A stretch of 64,000 nt of DNA, from assembly GCA_013433145.1 (NCBI GenBank), contig CM024173.1:1144601-1208600 (forward strand). The letters run 5' to 3'. The notes beneath the pieces were generated by a model. It was not told the DNA's origin. It was given only the letters and a program-made list of their open reading frames with translations, and ran no database searches. A program made the translations under genes and the position numbers. Below are positions 13,246 through 51,518 of this stretch, piece by piece. This stretch comes from Ascaris suum (taxonomy: Eukaryota > Nematoda > Chromadorea > Rhabditida > Ascarididae). Position 1 is the first letter of the stretch; every line of letters begins with the position of its first letter.

Positions 13246-16120
13246 TGCCGAAGGGCTGAAGCCCGACTTATGTAGGCCTTAGGCAGGCCAAAAGCATCTA
13301 AGTCGATCAATGACACTGCGCGAAGAACAATGAACGAGAACCACATAAATGAGCAAAATAATCACTGCAATGTTAGATCACAAATAGATTTAGATCACAA
13401 GTAGATATCTTGGGTTGGCATCTCAGCGCCATACCCAACACCATGTATGCTCTTTGCATCCAATCCATTCGGCTAATTAACCATTCAAAGCAATCACTTC
13501 ATCGATTAATTAAAGTGACTGCTAAGAAAGTCTACAAAAAATTTCCTTGTTAATAAGAAACAAACCTATATGAAATGCGCATACTTGTAACTCCTCTCAA
13601 AGTTGCTGGGTCAGCATGGAAAAATGTTATAGACCTCTCTATGGTGCACATTATATCCACCTTCCGCTAATCGTTTCCGTGTTGACACCGCCAGACAAGC
13701 AGACGAACACATAAGCGTAGGCAAGGCATTGACATAATGCTGTTCGCTAAAAAAAAGTTTGTTTAAGCGGATGGAGCAGTTGTACCTATGTGGTGGTCAT
13801 GATGAACCGGTCTTTATGAGTGAAAAGGGAAGTGCTGAGAAAGTGGAAATATGGGTATGACTCGGGATGGTGTGTATATCGTAGTATGGATGTAGGAAGA
13901 GATGCTGTCAATTATGGTAAAGTAATGGCGCCTATGACGCGTTTCAATAGACGTTAACGCATCGACTCGATCACGCAAAGGCAAGCTAATAATTATAATT
14001 GAAATGGAAGTTGAAGAAGGCGACGAATTCGATAGGGAAGGGATCGACAGATATGTTTCGATATTTCTGAATACCTTTTAATCTTCTACCTTTATTCAAA
14101 TGGCGTTGAGAAATTTTCTTGCTTTTTTGCCACTTTCATCGATTCACGGGTAATTTCTACTTACGGGTAATTTTAAAAATCCTCTCATCATTGCATTTCG
14201 TTGCGCTCAGACTATTGCTCTAACTTGGGAATCGTTGGGAAATTTTAACCGATTTAATTACAGCTGTAATTAATTCCAATTAATTGAACTAAGATTTTTT
14301 TTTCTCGCTGTATATCATCTTAGTTTATATTCAAAAATTCTATATATTCAAAATTATATTTATATATTTTGGCCACTTATTTATATATTTTGGCCATTCA
14401 AAAATTATATATTCAAGAACTTCATATCTTTATTGGCCACTAAAAATCATTTCAGATGAGCGTTCGCATACAGTTCTTTTTTGCTATGATAAACAATTGT
14501 TCATGGAGTTTTGCTTTCAAACAGCATAATTAAATCTACCTAGTTGCTTAGCATCGTGAAGTTCCAAGATATTTTAAAATTACCCGTAATTTGCTGCAAA
14601 TTTAAGGTGCTGCAAAATTTGCAAATTTGCAAATTTAAGGTGCTGCAAAATTACCCATAATTGGATGCACGTAGATTGTTCCTCTACCTAGCAGGTACTA
14701 AAACGAAGAGGAAGGGATTACGTATAGGTTTATTCTATATGTAAACTGATATTCTGGAAGGTACGGGTTGCTCGACTTTCCGTTTTCCGATTGATTTAAC
14801 GATCGTTGGTGAATATTCTAATATTTCACAAGTAGTGGCTAAGCGAAACAATGCTAAACCTGAACGCTGATGATAGTTGGCGGTATAAAAAAGTTGCATT
14901 GAGCTTTTGGTGGTAATATTTTAATTGAGTGCCGCATATCATCAATCAACTTTATAAAATAAACACCACCATTTCGTGCAATTAGAATTCTGAGATTCTA
15001 GTGAACGCCTATCCCCAATTATCAGTTATCCGAGATAATTTTCCAAAATCATTACAACGTAACTTATTGCTATGATAGTAATTTTTTCGATGGCAATCAA
15101 TATTTTCATCTTATTTTCATCACGTTTTCTTTTTTCGTCAAACTCTGAGGAATATATCAAATTTCAATTTTTTTTTTTCAATCTCTTTTGTTTGAGTGCA
15201 TTTTAAGAAAATCTTTTTTTTCTTTGATGCTCATTCGTTCTTCTCCAATGAATTTCCACCAACTCCTTTTCTCCTTCTACGAAATATTTTTCAGTTGTTT
15301 TTTTCTCTCGACGTATTCAGCAATACTTTATTCATTCATTGTATGCGCGTATTCCTTCTTTCATTCACCATAAATTATTGTATTTCCTATTCTAAATGCG
15401 CCATTTCCCCTCCATCTTTTTTTTTGCTGAGAATATCACTTTTTTCACTATTTTTATACAAGGTAGATCCTAATATTAGTGAACACCTGTCCTATTTTAA
15501 CGCTTCACATATGAAATCAAAATTTTTATCTCAATAAACGAATAAATTAGCCATTTGCATGTATATTTCTCTTTTTTATTGCTCATATTTTGCAATTGTA
15601 GTCGATTTTTTGTTCATCACAAAAAACGAATGAATCGTCTGTCATCATTTTACGTATAAATTGAAGATGCAATCGGAAATGCTATATTGAACGCCAATCC
15701 TCACGTTTTTTTTTCTCATAGGTTTGATTGTACGCCAACTTTACCTGTGCAAAAAACCTCTTGATTAACAGATCGGCTTCACCGTAGAATGATTAATGTA
15801 GCAATTGTCCATGCACTACAATGCCACCATTGTTGAAAGTCCATATTTGAAATTAATGCGATAAACGAATAACCGGAAATTCCTCGTTTTCTTTTCGAAT
15901 TTGCATATTTTGCAATATTTTCGTCGGGTTATGCTGATGAGAATGGAACGTCAAATGTTTCGGCCATTTTTTTTCGAAATGCCACATGCTCACTTTTAGA
16001 AGTAAGACATATTGTATAAGTCTAGTGATCTATCAAGCTGAACAAATTTTTTACGCATCATAGAAATTGAGTTGATAAAAAGAACCAACCTGGATCAAAA
16101 AAAAAACCAACCAGGCAACA
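13246..16120. other. non-coding stretch with short tandem duplications
   Basis: The first 700 bp are noticeably less AT-rich but contain no long frame. Around 14337-14413 a TTATATATTTTGGCCA unit is repeated. Around 14590-14655 the segment CAAATTTAAGGTGCTGCAAAAT occurs twice. No gene was recognised. Confidence 0.4.
14590..14655 (+). repeat. short tandem duplication
   Basis: CAAATTTAAGGTGCTGCAAA occurs twice, separated by further CAAATTTG units. Confidence 0.85.
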
Positions 16121-16219
16121 ATGACTCTTGAAGATCTTCGCATTGATGTCGCCAACGTTGCTAAGGCTCTTAAATTTCTGTTAGTGATGAATTATATATT
16201 CTTGATGGTGGTCTCTTGA
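16121..16219 (+). CDS. short ATG-initiated frame, possible first exon
   Basis: An ATG opens a 32-codon frame whose first part (MTLEDLRIDVANVAKALKF) is well mixed and charged, unlike AT noise. A possible donor, CT|GTTAGT, follows this part; read through, the frame turns hydrophobic and stops at TGA. It could be the 5' exon of a downstream gene, but no partner exon was proved. Confidence 0.22.
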   Translation: MTLEDLRIDVANVAKALKFLLVMNYIFLMVVS

Positions 16220-17399
16220 AGCGTTTGATTGACGGTGTTTGTTATCTCCTGTCATTTTTCTCGACGACTTGCTTTTGGAAAGCTGCAAAAGTCTCCATAA
16301 TTGCTGAAGAAGTCGCCTTTAAATAAAATTGCTAGTCGGGAACCTATTTCTTTAATATCATCGGTGTCGTCAATTCGATTCAAAGTCCTCAATTCGAAGC
16401 AACTCATTCAACGCGAATCACTTCGATTTCTTAAAGGAGAAGTCAACACCTTCTCAATTATTGAGCAGTTGCAATGACTGAATTTAGACGTTAAATGATC
16501 GAACTCAGACTATTGTCGTATTTATCGACTACCCTGAGCTATGAAAAAATTTCGTTGAAATTTTCCTCTTACAATATTTCAAAGAAGCTTCTAAATTGAT
16601 TTTACGTTGTCTGAATGTTTTGTAACTTTCGAATTAAAATACGCGAATCCCTTTCTCGATTATTAGTGGCGTTCTGCAACGTGACGTCTCAACGCTCCAC
16701 CGCATATCTAGTGTATGTGAATGGCGTACGTCACTAATGATTTGACCAGTAATTATAAGCCTTTTATCGGCAATCTGCAGATTTATATAGTTACATTTTA
16801 TAGATCTTAGAGAAGTTCACTATAATTTAGTTCACCTTTCTCAATGATCTAACGCTCTATTATTGGATATTATTGGTTAAAAAAAACGTCATCTTTTGTA
16901 TATTAGCCAATTGCCGATTATGAATATCTGCTATTTTATTCCTTAATGTTAGTTCTATCTAAGATTTGGAAGTGTTCGTTGATGAATCTTTGCATTCCAC
17001 ATGCAATTCAGTTACAACTGTATTTAACGCTCTAAGAACGCTTCAGTGGTTTATTTTCGCCCTTTTCTTAAATATGATCGCTACCGTTGAATCGTAAACA
17101 GACATGATGGAAAATGTACAGATTTGCAAACATTTCGGAGAGTTTTTTTCTTCCAACCCATACACTCTGAACTATGAAATTCATTTACGTACATCCGGTC
17201 TAAAATCACCCGAAAATCAGCCTTTTTGGAGTTAGATCTCTTATTATATCTTATAATCGTTGATATTTACTCTGAGATTGCATTTGATTTATTACATTCT
17301 CTTGCTCAGATTGGCGGAATTTATCACAAACTCATAAGCTTGCAATTTTTTCTCCAAGTTTCAATCTTAAATCAAGTCTATAATTTCCTTCATTTTCAG

Positions 17400-17501
17400 A
17401 TCATCATAGTGCTCAATACTCATGATATTGCAATCATCCCAGCGCCTAGTGCATTTGCCTACCCTAATTGCCCAAAACATTTCGATTTCGGGAAAATTTG
17501 A
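17400..17501 (+). CDS. doubtful terminal exon
   Basis: An ATTTTCAG acceptor is followed by 33 codons and TGA in phase 0, containing THDIAIIPAPSAFAYPNCPK. The composition is protein-like, but there is no in-phase partner and no nearby AATAAA. Confidence 0.2.
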   Translation: MIIVLNTHDIAIIPAPSAFAYPNCPKHFDFGKI

Positions 17502-17793
17502 GAATCTGTTTTCGTGCTTTCGATCATCTGATTGATGACGGCTTTTTGATCGTCTTGGTCATGTTTACGCGAAACAACTGTGATTTTAATTGCTTGCTTT
17601 TGAAACAGTTATCCACCGCTTAGTGCAAACTGCAAAACGCGACCAATATTATTCTTTATGCTTACTCAATTTTGCAAATATTGGGCAGTCAGCATCTTCT
17701 CGAGTTAGAGTGTAGTTGCAAATATAAGGAATATCGATGTTAGTATGCAAACTTTACGAGTATCGCTCACCAATATTTACCCATTTATAGACC

Positions 17794-18072
17794 CTACAAC
17801 TTATATTGCTCGCAACGTCTCGAAATCGCCATAAGTTTGGGAGGGACGATGAGGAGGAGCGAGTTAGCGAGAGAGGAAGGATCCGGCTTATAAATAGATT
17901 GATGTAGTTCACTGAGCCATGCATTGTGGCGGCTTCCGAACAGATGGCGATAGAAAAGCAAGAGATTAGATTGATCAGGAAGGCTCGGTGATGAGGGCAA
18001 ATTTTCTAACCGATGAAGAAAATGGCTCTTCAAAAATGAGGGCGTAGATGATCGTATTTTCGACGGCTTCAT
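17794..18072 (-). CDS. doubtful 92-codon ORF
   Basis: An intact ATG-to-stop frame lies on the minus strand in a locally less AT-rich patch, rich in Ser, Leu and Pro (starts MKPSKIRSSTPSFLKSHF). The purine-rich + strand there (GAGGAGGAGCGAG) can create such a Ser/Leu-rich antisense frame by chance. Not recognised. Confidence 0.15.
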   Translation of the reverse strand: MKPSKIRSSTPSFLKSHFLHRLENLPSSPSLPDQSNLLLFYRHLFGSRHNAWLSELHQSIYKPDPSSLANSLLLIVPPKLMAISRRCEQYKL

Positions 18073-19537
18073 TCGAAATTCAATCGATCAGAGAATGGCA
18101 CTAACATTTTATATACATTACAGTTGACAGTTTGCCATTCGATAACATGTTGAAGCCTTTTCAATAGAATTGAACCATTTCACCGGCCGGCTTCCGCTCA
18201 ATGATGTGTGATGATGCGTCAAAAGTACATTCTACCTGACTGCACCAAAAAATTACACCCGTGATTACGCTGGCTGGATTAGGCGAACAGTTCGTGGTGT
18301 GGAGGGAGGAGGGTGGGAGGAGTGGTTGACAAATAAAGAACTGAATCTAGTGTGCGACTTCATTCATTCTATGTCGTTCGTTTAAGTGTTTTTGACTGTA
18401 TTTTTCGAAGAACAAAAAGCTGGCAAGTGGATCGGGCACGATATGCGCTTGTTCATTTCCGGTCATCAAACCAATCAGTTGCATATATCGCCAGGAAATA
18501 ATAAAGCATGCGCAATGCTGTGTTAATGTTTTGCTAGTTGACGCGGTCGTATATATGAATCCTCTATAGTGGATTCCTTTTTATGCGTTTTTCGTAAGCT
18601 CGCACTTGCAATGGAATTCTTTGGATATTTTCTTGCGCATTTTTGTGTCTATCCACTTATCGTGGAATCGTCGAAATTAAAGCAACAAAATTTCAATGCT
18701 TATAGTGCTCTTCAATGAATGATTCTCTTTAGCAGCATTGAAATTCATCAAATCATATCGAGAGGCGAGAGTTATGATCACTTAAAGGTGGCAAAAAATT
18801 TGCATAAATTTTGCAATAATTGAATTTCAGTTTTCCGTCGGTTAGCTTGCATAAAATCAATTTTTCCACACATTATTGTGAACATTTTTTTGGCATTTCA
18901 TAAGACTAGTTGTTCGGGTGAATACAATTATAACAATATATATCGTTTCAGTTGAATTGTTATACTTCAATTCTTCTTCCATGACTCAACATCTTCTTGT
19001 TAAATGCCCCGCTTAATTTTGCAGAACACAAAAAGGCAATTTTAGCTTCTATAGCTTCTTTCGAAGTTGATCAAGTGATCAAAAAATTTCTATAAGAGGT
19101 GCTCAAATCGCCCGCATTATATTATCCAAAATTCTCAATTTTGTCGTCAATGTGATTTCTGAGTTGAAACTGTTTGACAGATATATTCAAGTATACGTAG
19201 CCATATGCACCATTTTGCCATATATGCATTAAAGTTCATTTTGGATTGATTTGAAATGCGCTAGCGGATGAAGAGTGGCTTTTTTTTTTTTGAAATGTTT
19301 TGATGGCATCACCAATGTTAAAATTGGCGGATAGCATCAGCAATAGCAGCATTTAAAACACAGAGATTCATGTTATATTGTTATTGCCACATATTGTTCC
19401 TTCTGTCATTCGTCTCTATCCGCCTTCCTGACCATATTTTCAGTGCATAAATTTGTTTACTTCCCCCTTTTTTTTATTCTCATTACGGTGCTATTTCGTT
19501 GTTCACATGTTTCTCTTTTAAATCTCATCGATAAAAT

Positions 19538-19663
19538 ATGTCATTAAAATTTGTCCATCTATGTAGCAAATTGCTTTCGATAAAGTCTTCTTCGTTCCTT
19601 TATAAAATTGAAACGACTAATAAATTCAGCAATCGGAAGTTTCATACATTGTCGCTATCGCTC
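19538..19663 (+). CDS. candidate first coding exon
   Basis: The ATG opens 42 codons, with a good donor CTC|GTAAGA in phase 0. The sequence begins MSLKFVHLCSKLLSIKSSSF and is rich in Ser, Lys and Leu, reminiscent of a signal or mitochondrial presequence. Phase 0 out fits the next candidate exon at 20150. Family not recognised. Confidence 0.28.
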
Positions 19664-20149
19664 GTAAGAATTTTTGAGCGCAAGATTGAATTGCCTCAAT
19701 TAGGCCAATTCATCGATAAATTCTCCTCACTATGTTAGGAGAAATTTTTCTAATCGGGGGGATTTTATTCCGGATATTATATATCAAGGCGAGGTGAAAT
19801 TTTGCGATAATATGAAGAATATTGAGTCATACGGAATGGTATCTCTTTGTGTATACTAACGTTTTAATTTATGAATCAATTTTTTTGCGCATAAGACGAA
19901 TCTTGCTGTTGTTGCTTCTTTGTTTGTTCTGTTGCTCTTGTTGTATTCGTGGGTATTGTTTGCTATAAACATATTACTGTAAATATATTCTTTGCTGTGC
20001 TCATTTTACACTCACATATCTTCTTCCGCTTGGTGTTAAATATCAATTCATGTACCGTTTACATCTTTTGAGGGGTGAGGAGGGAGGGAATGGGGAGGAG
20101 TACATTTCCTGTCCTTGTCCTAAAGGTCATCTAAAATCACTTTCTTTAG

Positions 20150-20211
20150 ATAAATTTATGGGAGTCGAGGCTCGTCAGCAAAAGGAATGTGCACTCACTT
20201 ATTCTGTACAG
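20150..20211 (+). CDS. candidate internal exon
   Basis: A TTTCTTTAG acceptor and TACAG|GTGATG donor bound 62 nt. Two frames are open. Phase 0 in / 2 out reads NLWESRLVSKRNVHSLILY and joins both neighbours in phase. Phase 1 in / 0 out reads KFMGVEARQQKECALTYSVQ. Splice signals are good, but the frame choice rests only on phase continuity. Confidence 0.38.
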
Positions 20212-20358
20212 GTGATGGTTTTGGGAACATCATCAACTAGCGCATTTATTGAAGGTGCGAAGTGAGATCAAAGATCATTCAGTGAAAAACACACAACTTG
20301 TCCACGGCATGAGAAATGTCGTAGAATGAATATAAGCCCCCACTATTTGTTTGTACAG

Positions 20359-20397
20359 AATAAACAGTCCATTCGCCCGCTATGAAGTGCCTTTTGC
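20359..20397 (+). CDS. candidate short exon
   Basis: A TTTGTACAG acceptor precedes the only open frame (phase 2 in), INSPFARYEVPF. A perfect GTGAGT donor lies two bases later (exon end 20399, phase 1), but the GTGTGA donor at 20398 keeps phase with the next candidate exon. The boundary is therefore uncertain. Confidence 0.25.
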
Positions 20398-20488
20398 GTG
20401 TGAGTGAGTGCACAATTCTAGTGGAGGGCAGCAATAATATCTACGGAAGTTTCAATGTAGGTCCCAGCAATACCTACAGCAGTTTCAG

Positions 20489-20595
20489 CGTTATCCACCT
20501 AATGAGGCCTTTTCCTGAAAGCAGTGACAGTGAATACTGTGAGGTTCCAGGATGCAAAAATAACGGGAGAGGGACCTCGTGTATCGGCACTATTT
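20489..20595 (+). CDS. candidate exon with Cys-containing motif
   Basis: After an AGTTTCAG acceptor (phase 2 in) the frame reads HLMRPFPESSDSEYCEVPGC and continues KNNGRGTSCIGT to a possible donor T|GTAAAA. Acidic/Ser and Cys/Gly content is coding-like. A longer methionine-initiated frame covers the same bases from 20382. Not recognised. Confidence 0.3.
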
Positions 20596-20795
20596 GTAAA
20601 AAATGGTGTTGCTTTTTGCAGATCAAAAGTTGCTAAGAAATATTTGGATTGGAAATTTAGAGAGCGTTAGTCAGATGAAAAGAATTCTAGTGGAGTGCAG
20701 CACCCTTTCCCCTCTGCCCTTCTCCCTATCTTTTCTGAGATTATTATTCTCTCCGGCCTCAGGCACAAAAAACAGAGAATATTCGGTTCCCAAAG

Positions 20796-20913
<118 letters not shown>

Positions 20914-22195
20914 CAAAGGAGTATATTGTCCTCTTGCTGTAGTTTTATTTTATTCCGGTATATCGAGCTACAATATTAAATATATCTATCCTCATCTTGC
21001 CGCTTCTATTGACATGCATTGCTTTGTAATTCTTTCTTTCATCTTTCTAGTCTAAATAGAATTCCATGATTGAGAAAATAGAATCTCCAATGTTCAGTGG
21101 CATGAATCTTGAGTTGTAGTTCTGCTACATTTATGTCAAACTAAAATGTATTCATTTTCCAAAGGTTTCATGCTTCTTTTAATCGCACTCAACTCGCATT
21201 CTTTCCAATGCTATTGTGTAAAGTGCGAAATGGTGCCAGAGTGACTCATAGCAAATTTGACGCAGATATCCTTCCATTGTGTTTCTGTTTTAGAAAGTAC
21301 CGTTTCTCCATTTGAAACGATATCGAAGAATACGGCAGTTGTGAATGAGTTAAAGGAGGAGGGATTGGCGTCTTAGTGGAGCGGGTAAGAGTTCAATAGC
21401 TAGGAAATTACTGGATGAGGAAAAGAAGCGGTTCGTCGTCGTATAAGCGACAGGATTTTCATTGTGCGCCAACTGCCAGCCGGCTCCAAATAAGCGCATG
21501 TCGCTAGCCGTAAACAGCCATCATCTATATTGGTCAACACATTATTTACCGTTCTATAGCATTCCAGTTCCACGCTTCTTGAATATTCTCAATGCGTTGA
21601 TGTTTCCGCTACTGCGCATCCGGTGCGCGTATTTCGTTTTTTTTTTCTTTTTCGCATAATTTCTTCTTTCAATCGACCTTCAGTCCTGCCACTTTTAGAG
21701 CGCTCTTGATGGGTGACTGTTACAGTCATTCCAAATTGGATATTTTTTATATCAGAGTAAAGCATAGATTTTTGTGCCTAATGAAAAAAATTCTCAAATA
21801 ATATGTGAGCTTATTACCAGCTAGCTGAAAGCGATAATGAGCACTTATTGAGCCAAAAATATTTTCCACTTTAGTTGAATATATCACAAATTTCTCATGA
21901 AATTGTTTTATTTGTTGTATTGCTCTCTCCTCATAGAACTCTTAATCTTATCGCTGTGCCAATCGGATATCGAGATTATCCACATTGAAAGTGATATTCG
22001 TGATTTCTGCTGCATTTGTTTTAAATGTGATTTTTTTTTTTCGTATGGCATTTTCCAGATGATGATATCGAGTTTCATTATATGATACTCGAATCTTTAT
22101 GAAGTGAAACTTTTTTTTTATAAATTCATGAATGAAATCCCAATTCTAAGCATAAAGACCGCCTTAAACGATTTCACCAATTCCTTGCATTCCAG

Positions 22196-22397
22196 AAATC
22201 GCCGAGGGTACCATCTTCTAATTGGTGTTGATATCGGCCTAGAATACAGGACGCTTTATGGATCGGACACATTGTTTCATATCCATCACATGGATAGCTT
22301 TTCTTTGGATCGTTCCTGTTGCATTACAATGATCGCATTGTGTGCTGAAAATGCTTTTGACTCTTATATAGCAAAATGTCGTTTTATTTTAATATAG
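22196..22397 (+). CDS. putative terminal exon
   Basis: A GCATTCCAG acceptor (phase 2 in) is followed by 66 codons ending in TAG. Segments such as RRGYHLLIGVDIGLEYRTLY and FHIHHMDSFSLDRSCCITMI are well mixed, and GC is above background. An AATAAA lies 40 bp past the stop, as expected for a 3' end. It probably closes the gene that the 19.5-20.6 kb exons belong to, although the joining exon is not identified. Family not recognised. Confidence 0.36.
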
Positions 22398-22436
22398 CGT
22401 TTAGCATTCAATATCTTCTTCAACATTGCTAGAAAC

Positions 22437-22442
22437 AATAAA
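22437..22442 (+). other. polyadenylation signal AATAAA
   Basis: AATAAA 40 bp downstream of the TAG at 22397; it supports a + strand gene end here. Confidence 0.4.
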
Positions 22443-22746
22443 CTTGCAAAAAATTGATACTATCATTTATTTTTAAAAGCGAATAAAGTTTTAAAGAATA
22501 TAGCAAACGAAAATTTTTAAGGCGACAGAATACATTTGATGTAAAAGTCAATTGTAATAGTCATATGATTCCAAGAAGAAAACGTGGAATTTTTCGCGAA
22601 AGAGGTATGAGAGGCAACCGTGTGATAAAAGACTTCCTGCTCGAGTGAATCCCAATTTCACCACCATTCAAATGGGCGTTTCGAATATTTGACATAAGCT
22701 CATAATTCAGGCGAACCTGATTGCGCTCTGCTTACGACGCTATTAT

Positions 22747-23025
22747 ATGAGAATTTTCATCATACTTTATAGTTTTGGGATTATTTATTTCACTTACGAC
22801 ATACGCCCTTACAAATCACGTTCTCTGCCTCGGGATATGTGTGAAGATAAAGGAAAATGCTGGCCACAGTCTTGTACGTTCTATTCAGAAGCGCCATTAT
22901 TTTTCACGCCAATCTTATGTCTTTTGTTTTTCGACATAATTTTGCATATTAGAAAGCTCATTAAGTTAGCACCTTTCTGCGTGAAAACCGTTTCCGTTCA
23001 TGCGAGAAATTTCCCACCATCTTAA
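22747..23025 (+). CDS. small membrane protein ORF, 92 codons
   Basis: An intact ATG-to-TAA frame starts with a hydrophobic segment (MRIFIILYSFGIIYF). A Cys-containing hydrophilic loop follows (PRDMCEDKGKCWPQSC), then a second hydrophobic segment (APLFFTPILCLLFFDIILHI) and a basic tail ending VSVHARNFPPS. The hairpin-like two-TM layout with clustered cysteines between is orderly for a chance frame. It could be an intronless small gene or one exon of a larger polytopic protein. No AATAAA was seen directly after it. Not recognised. Confidence 0.33.
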   Translation: MRIFIILYSFGIIYFTYDIRPYKSRSLPRDMCEDKGKCWPQSCTFYSEAPLFFTPILCLLFFDIILHIRKLIKLAPFCVKTVSVHARNFPPS

Positions 23026-25092
23026 CGTCCACTAATTTTTCTTTAATAGATTTCAGGTGAGTGGAAGAGGGAAGGAGAGGGAGGAGGCTATTAAATCATG
23101 GGAGTATTTTCAAAATTTTATGAACCTTAGATTGATGACTGTTCATTAGTTATTCAAAGTGCTCGAGTTGTTTATCTAGGCAACCATACGTCACCATGTT
23201 ATGACGTTCATACCACTCCAACCTCCTCCTCTTATCCCATTGTAAACATCCTGTTGAACATTCGTTCACTGTGGGAAATTACCAATTTTAGAGACTTTCT
23301 CTCTTTTCTATGTCTTAAGGCTATTTTTTTCATTACAATCTATAACCCTTCTTTTTGATATTCAAATTCTCCACCAGTATAGCGCTGCCTTTTCTTCAGA
23401 ACTTGCATATCTTCCAATAATTTCATATTTCACTATCTCCTCTATCACTACATAAGTTCGTTTACTCCTACCCGTAGAAAGTTACTATAATCCCCTCGCG
23501 AGTAAACGCGAATAACTTTTCATTTAAAAAATTCAAATATGTGCACAAAATCAGAGCGACATCCTAAGATTTCATCACAAAACTCTCGCAACTCATGAAA
23601 TTCACTAATAAAGCCGATAAGATTGACTAGGTTTTATTTCTATTTGGCAATAATTGTTACTCACAGTCGTTCCATTGAGTAGTTGTTTACGTTCTTAGAA
23701 TGCCGGCGTTTACGACGGCGAAAGTGTTCAAATATTTATCAGCAGCTTCCATTACGTCGGAATGTAAATTTCCACAAAAATATGAACATTCATAAGGAAG
23801 CGATTAGTCATGAAGCTCTAATATAATTTTAGATTGGTACCGAATGAAGAACTATATATAATTCAAGATGGATTATGAGGCGAAAGGGGGGCGGGGGGGG
23901 GGGGGGGAGCAAGCATCATTTGCTTCAATTATGCAGTCAATAGTTGCTCTCTTTTATTTCTAATAGCTTTAATTCGACGATAAGATCATATCGAACAGAT
24001 CAGTATTGTACAACAAGGCGACATTGTGTGCGAAGGTTGTCTGCCCGTTGGATATTTTTTTTTTTCGAATTGTTCCAAATAAACTACTAGAATTTTAACA
24101 GATATTATCTTAACGTTACTAGTTCACTTCATTATGTTTAGAGATTGATTTATGAGCCTCGAAAAAATGTTTGTAAATAATTTGTATTTGTGTTTGTAAT
24201 GCACAATTTGTAAGCGTTTTAAAGGCGAATCGCTCATCTAATTCAACAGCTGAGTTGGAAAAAAAAATGGAATAATATATCATAAGAAGTAATAACATAT
24301 GTGATTCTGAATGCCAACATATATTACAGCATGTATACATATAGCTTCACAATCTAAATAGTCCTATATGATTTGCACTAAGATTTCGTTGTTTTTTTTT
24401 TTTTTTTAACAACTTGATAGGTGCAAAATTCCACCTTGATAGTTTATAGAAACCGGCCCTTTTTCTATACGGACTAAATTTCCCTCCTCTAATATTCAAT
24501 TGGAACCAACGACAGGACATGTATAACGCTACAATAAATCACAGTTCGAAATGGAAATTCGCGGAAACGCGTTAAAAAAAAAACGAATCTCCCATGGAGC
24601 ACTAAGTGCATAGTTGGATGAGTTATATTGAAATTTAAATGCTCAAAAGGGGGATAGAAATAGCGCATTTGAATTGGGCCACCCAGATGGGACGAAATTG
24701 CAAGAGCGCATATGGCAGTAGCGCCCATATGGCGCATTTTTTTTTTGCCCCCGCTTGCATCCACTTGTTCATTTTGTGTTTGATGATCCCTATTTCGATG
24801 GCTACTGTCACTAAAATACCAGCGAAATATTGTTGTTATATTGCACTTGCTGTTTTTAAATCACTCCCCATGCTTTAGAGGGCATTATCGCGTCAACCTC
24901 TCTGCGCGCCTACCATGAAAAGAGGATTCGCTTTTAATCAAACGAATAACATCGCAAAAATGGCGAAAATTTGCTTACGACTGCATATCGCATTGATACA
25001 ATGAGTGCAATGAGGTTTTTGATAATGTCGTATCGCATTCATTGAAATAAAAGTACTAGAAGTCAAAAAAGTTTTTTGTAGGCTAAAACAAT
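23026..25092. other. intergenic stretch upstream of the CCM2 homologue
   Basis: It holds a G-rich tract and poly-T runs. Overlapping antisense and sense frames at 24489-24878 are in a slightly GC-richer patch but lack splice or start support. Any promoter for the CCM2 gene would lie here or further upstream; no TATA element is obvious. Confidence 0.4.
23886..23907 (+). repeat. poly-G tract
   Basis: Twenty-two bases of G with one C. Confidence 0.95.
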
Positions 25093-51456
<26,364 letters not shown>

Positions 51457-51512
51457 TTCACGAAAGGTGATTCTTTTGTTCATTTTTTTTTCTTGATTTG
51501 AGCGATAAATCC

Positions 51513-51518
51513 AATAAA
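51513..51518 (+). other. polyadenylation signal AATAAA for CCM2
   Basis: AATAAA 57 bp after the TAA of exon 10, in a T-rich context. It fits a short 3' UTR. Confidence 0.65.

Larger units (their letters stand above)
16220..19537. other. mostly non-coding stretch
   Basis: It holds two weak candidates listed separately (17400-17501 +, 17794-18072 -) and a G-rich tract at 18300-18325. A TATAAATAG word near 17888 is not attached to any gene I can show. Confidence 0.35.
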
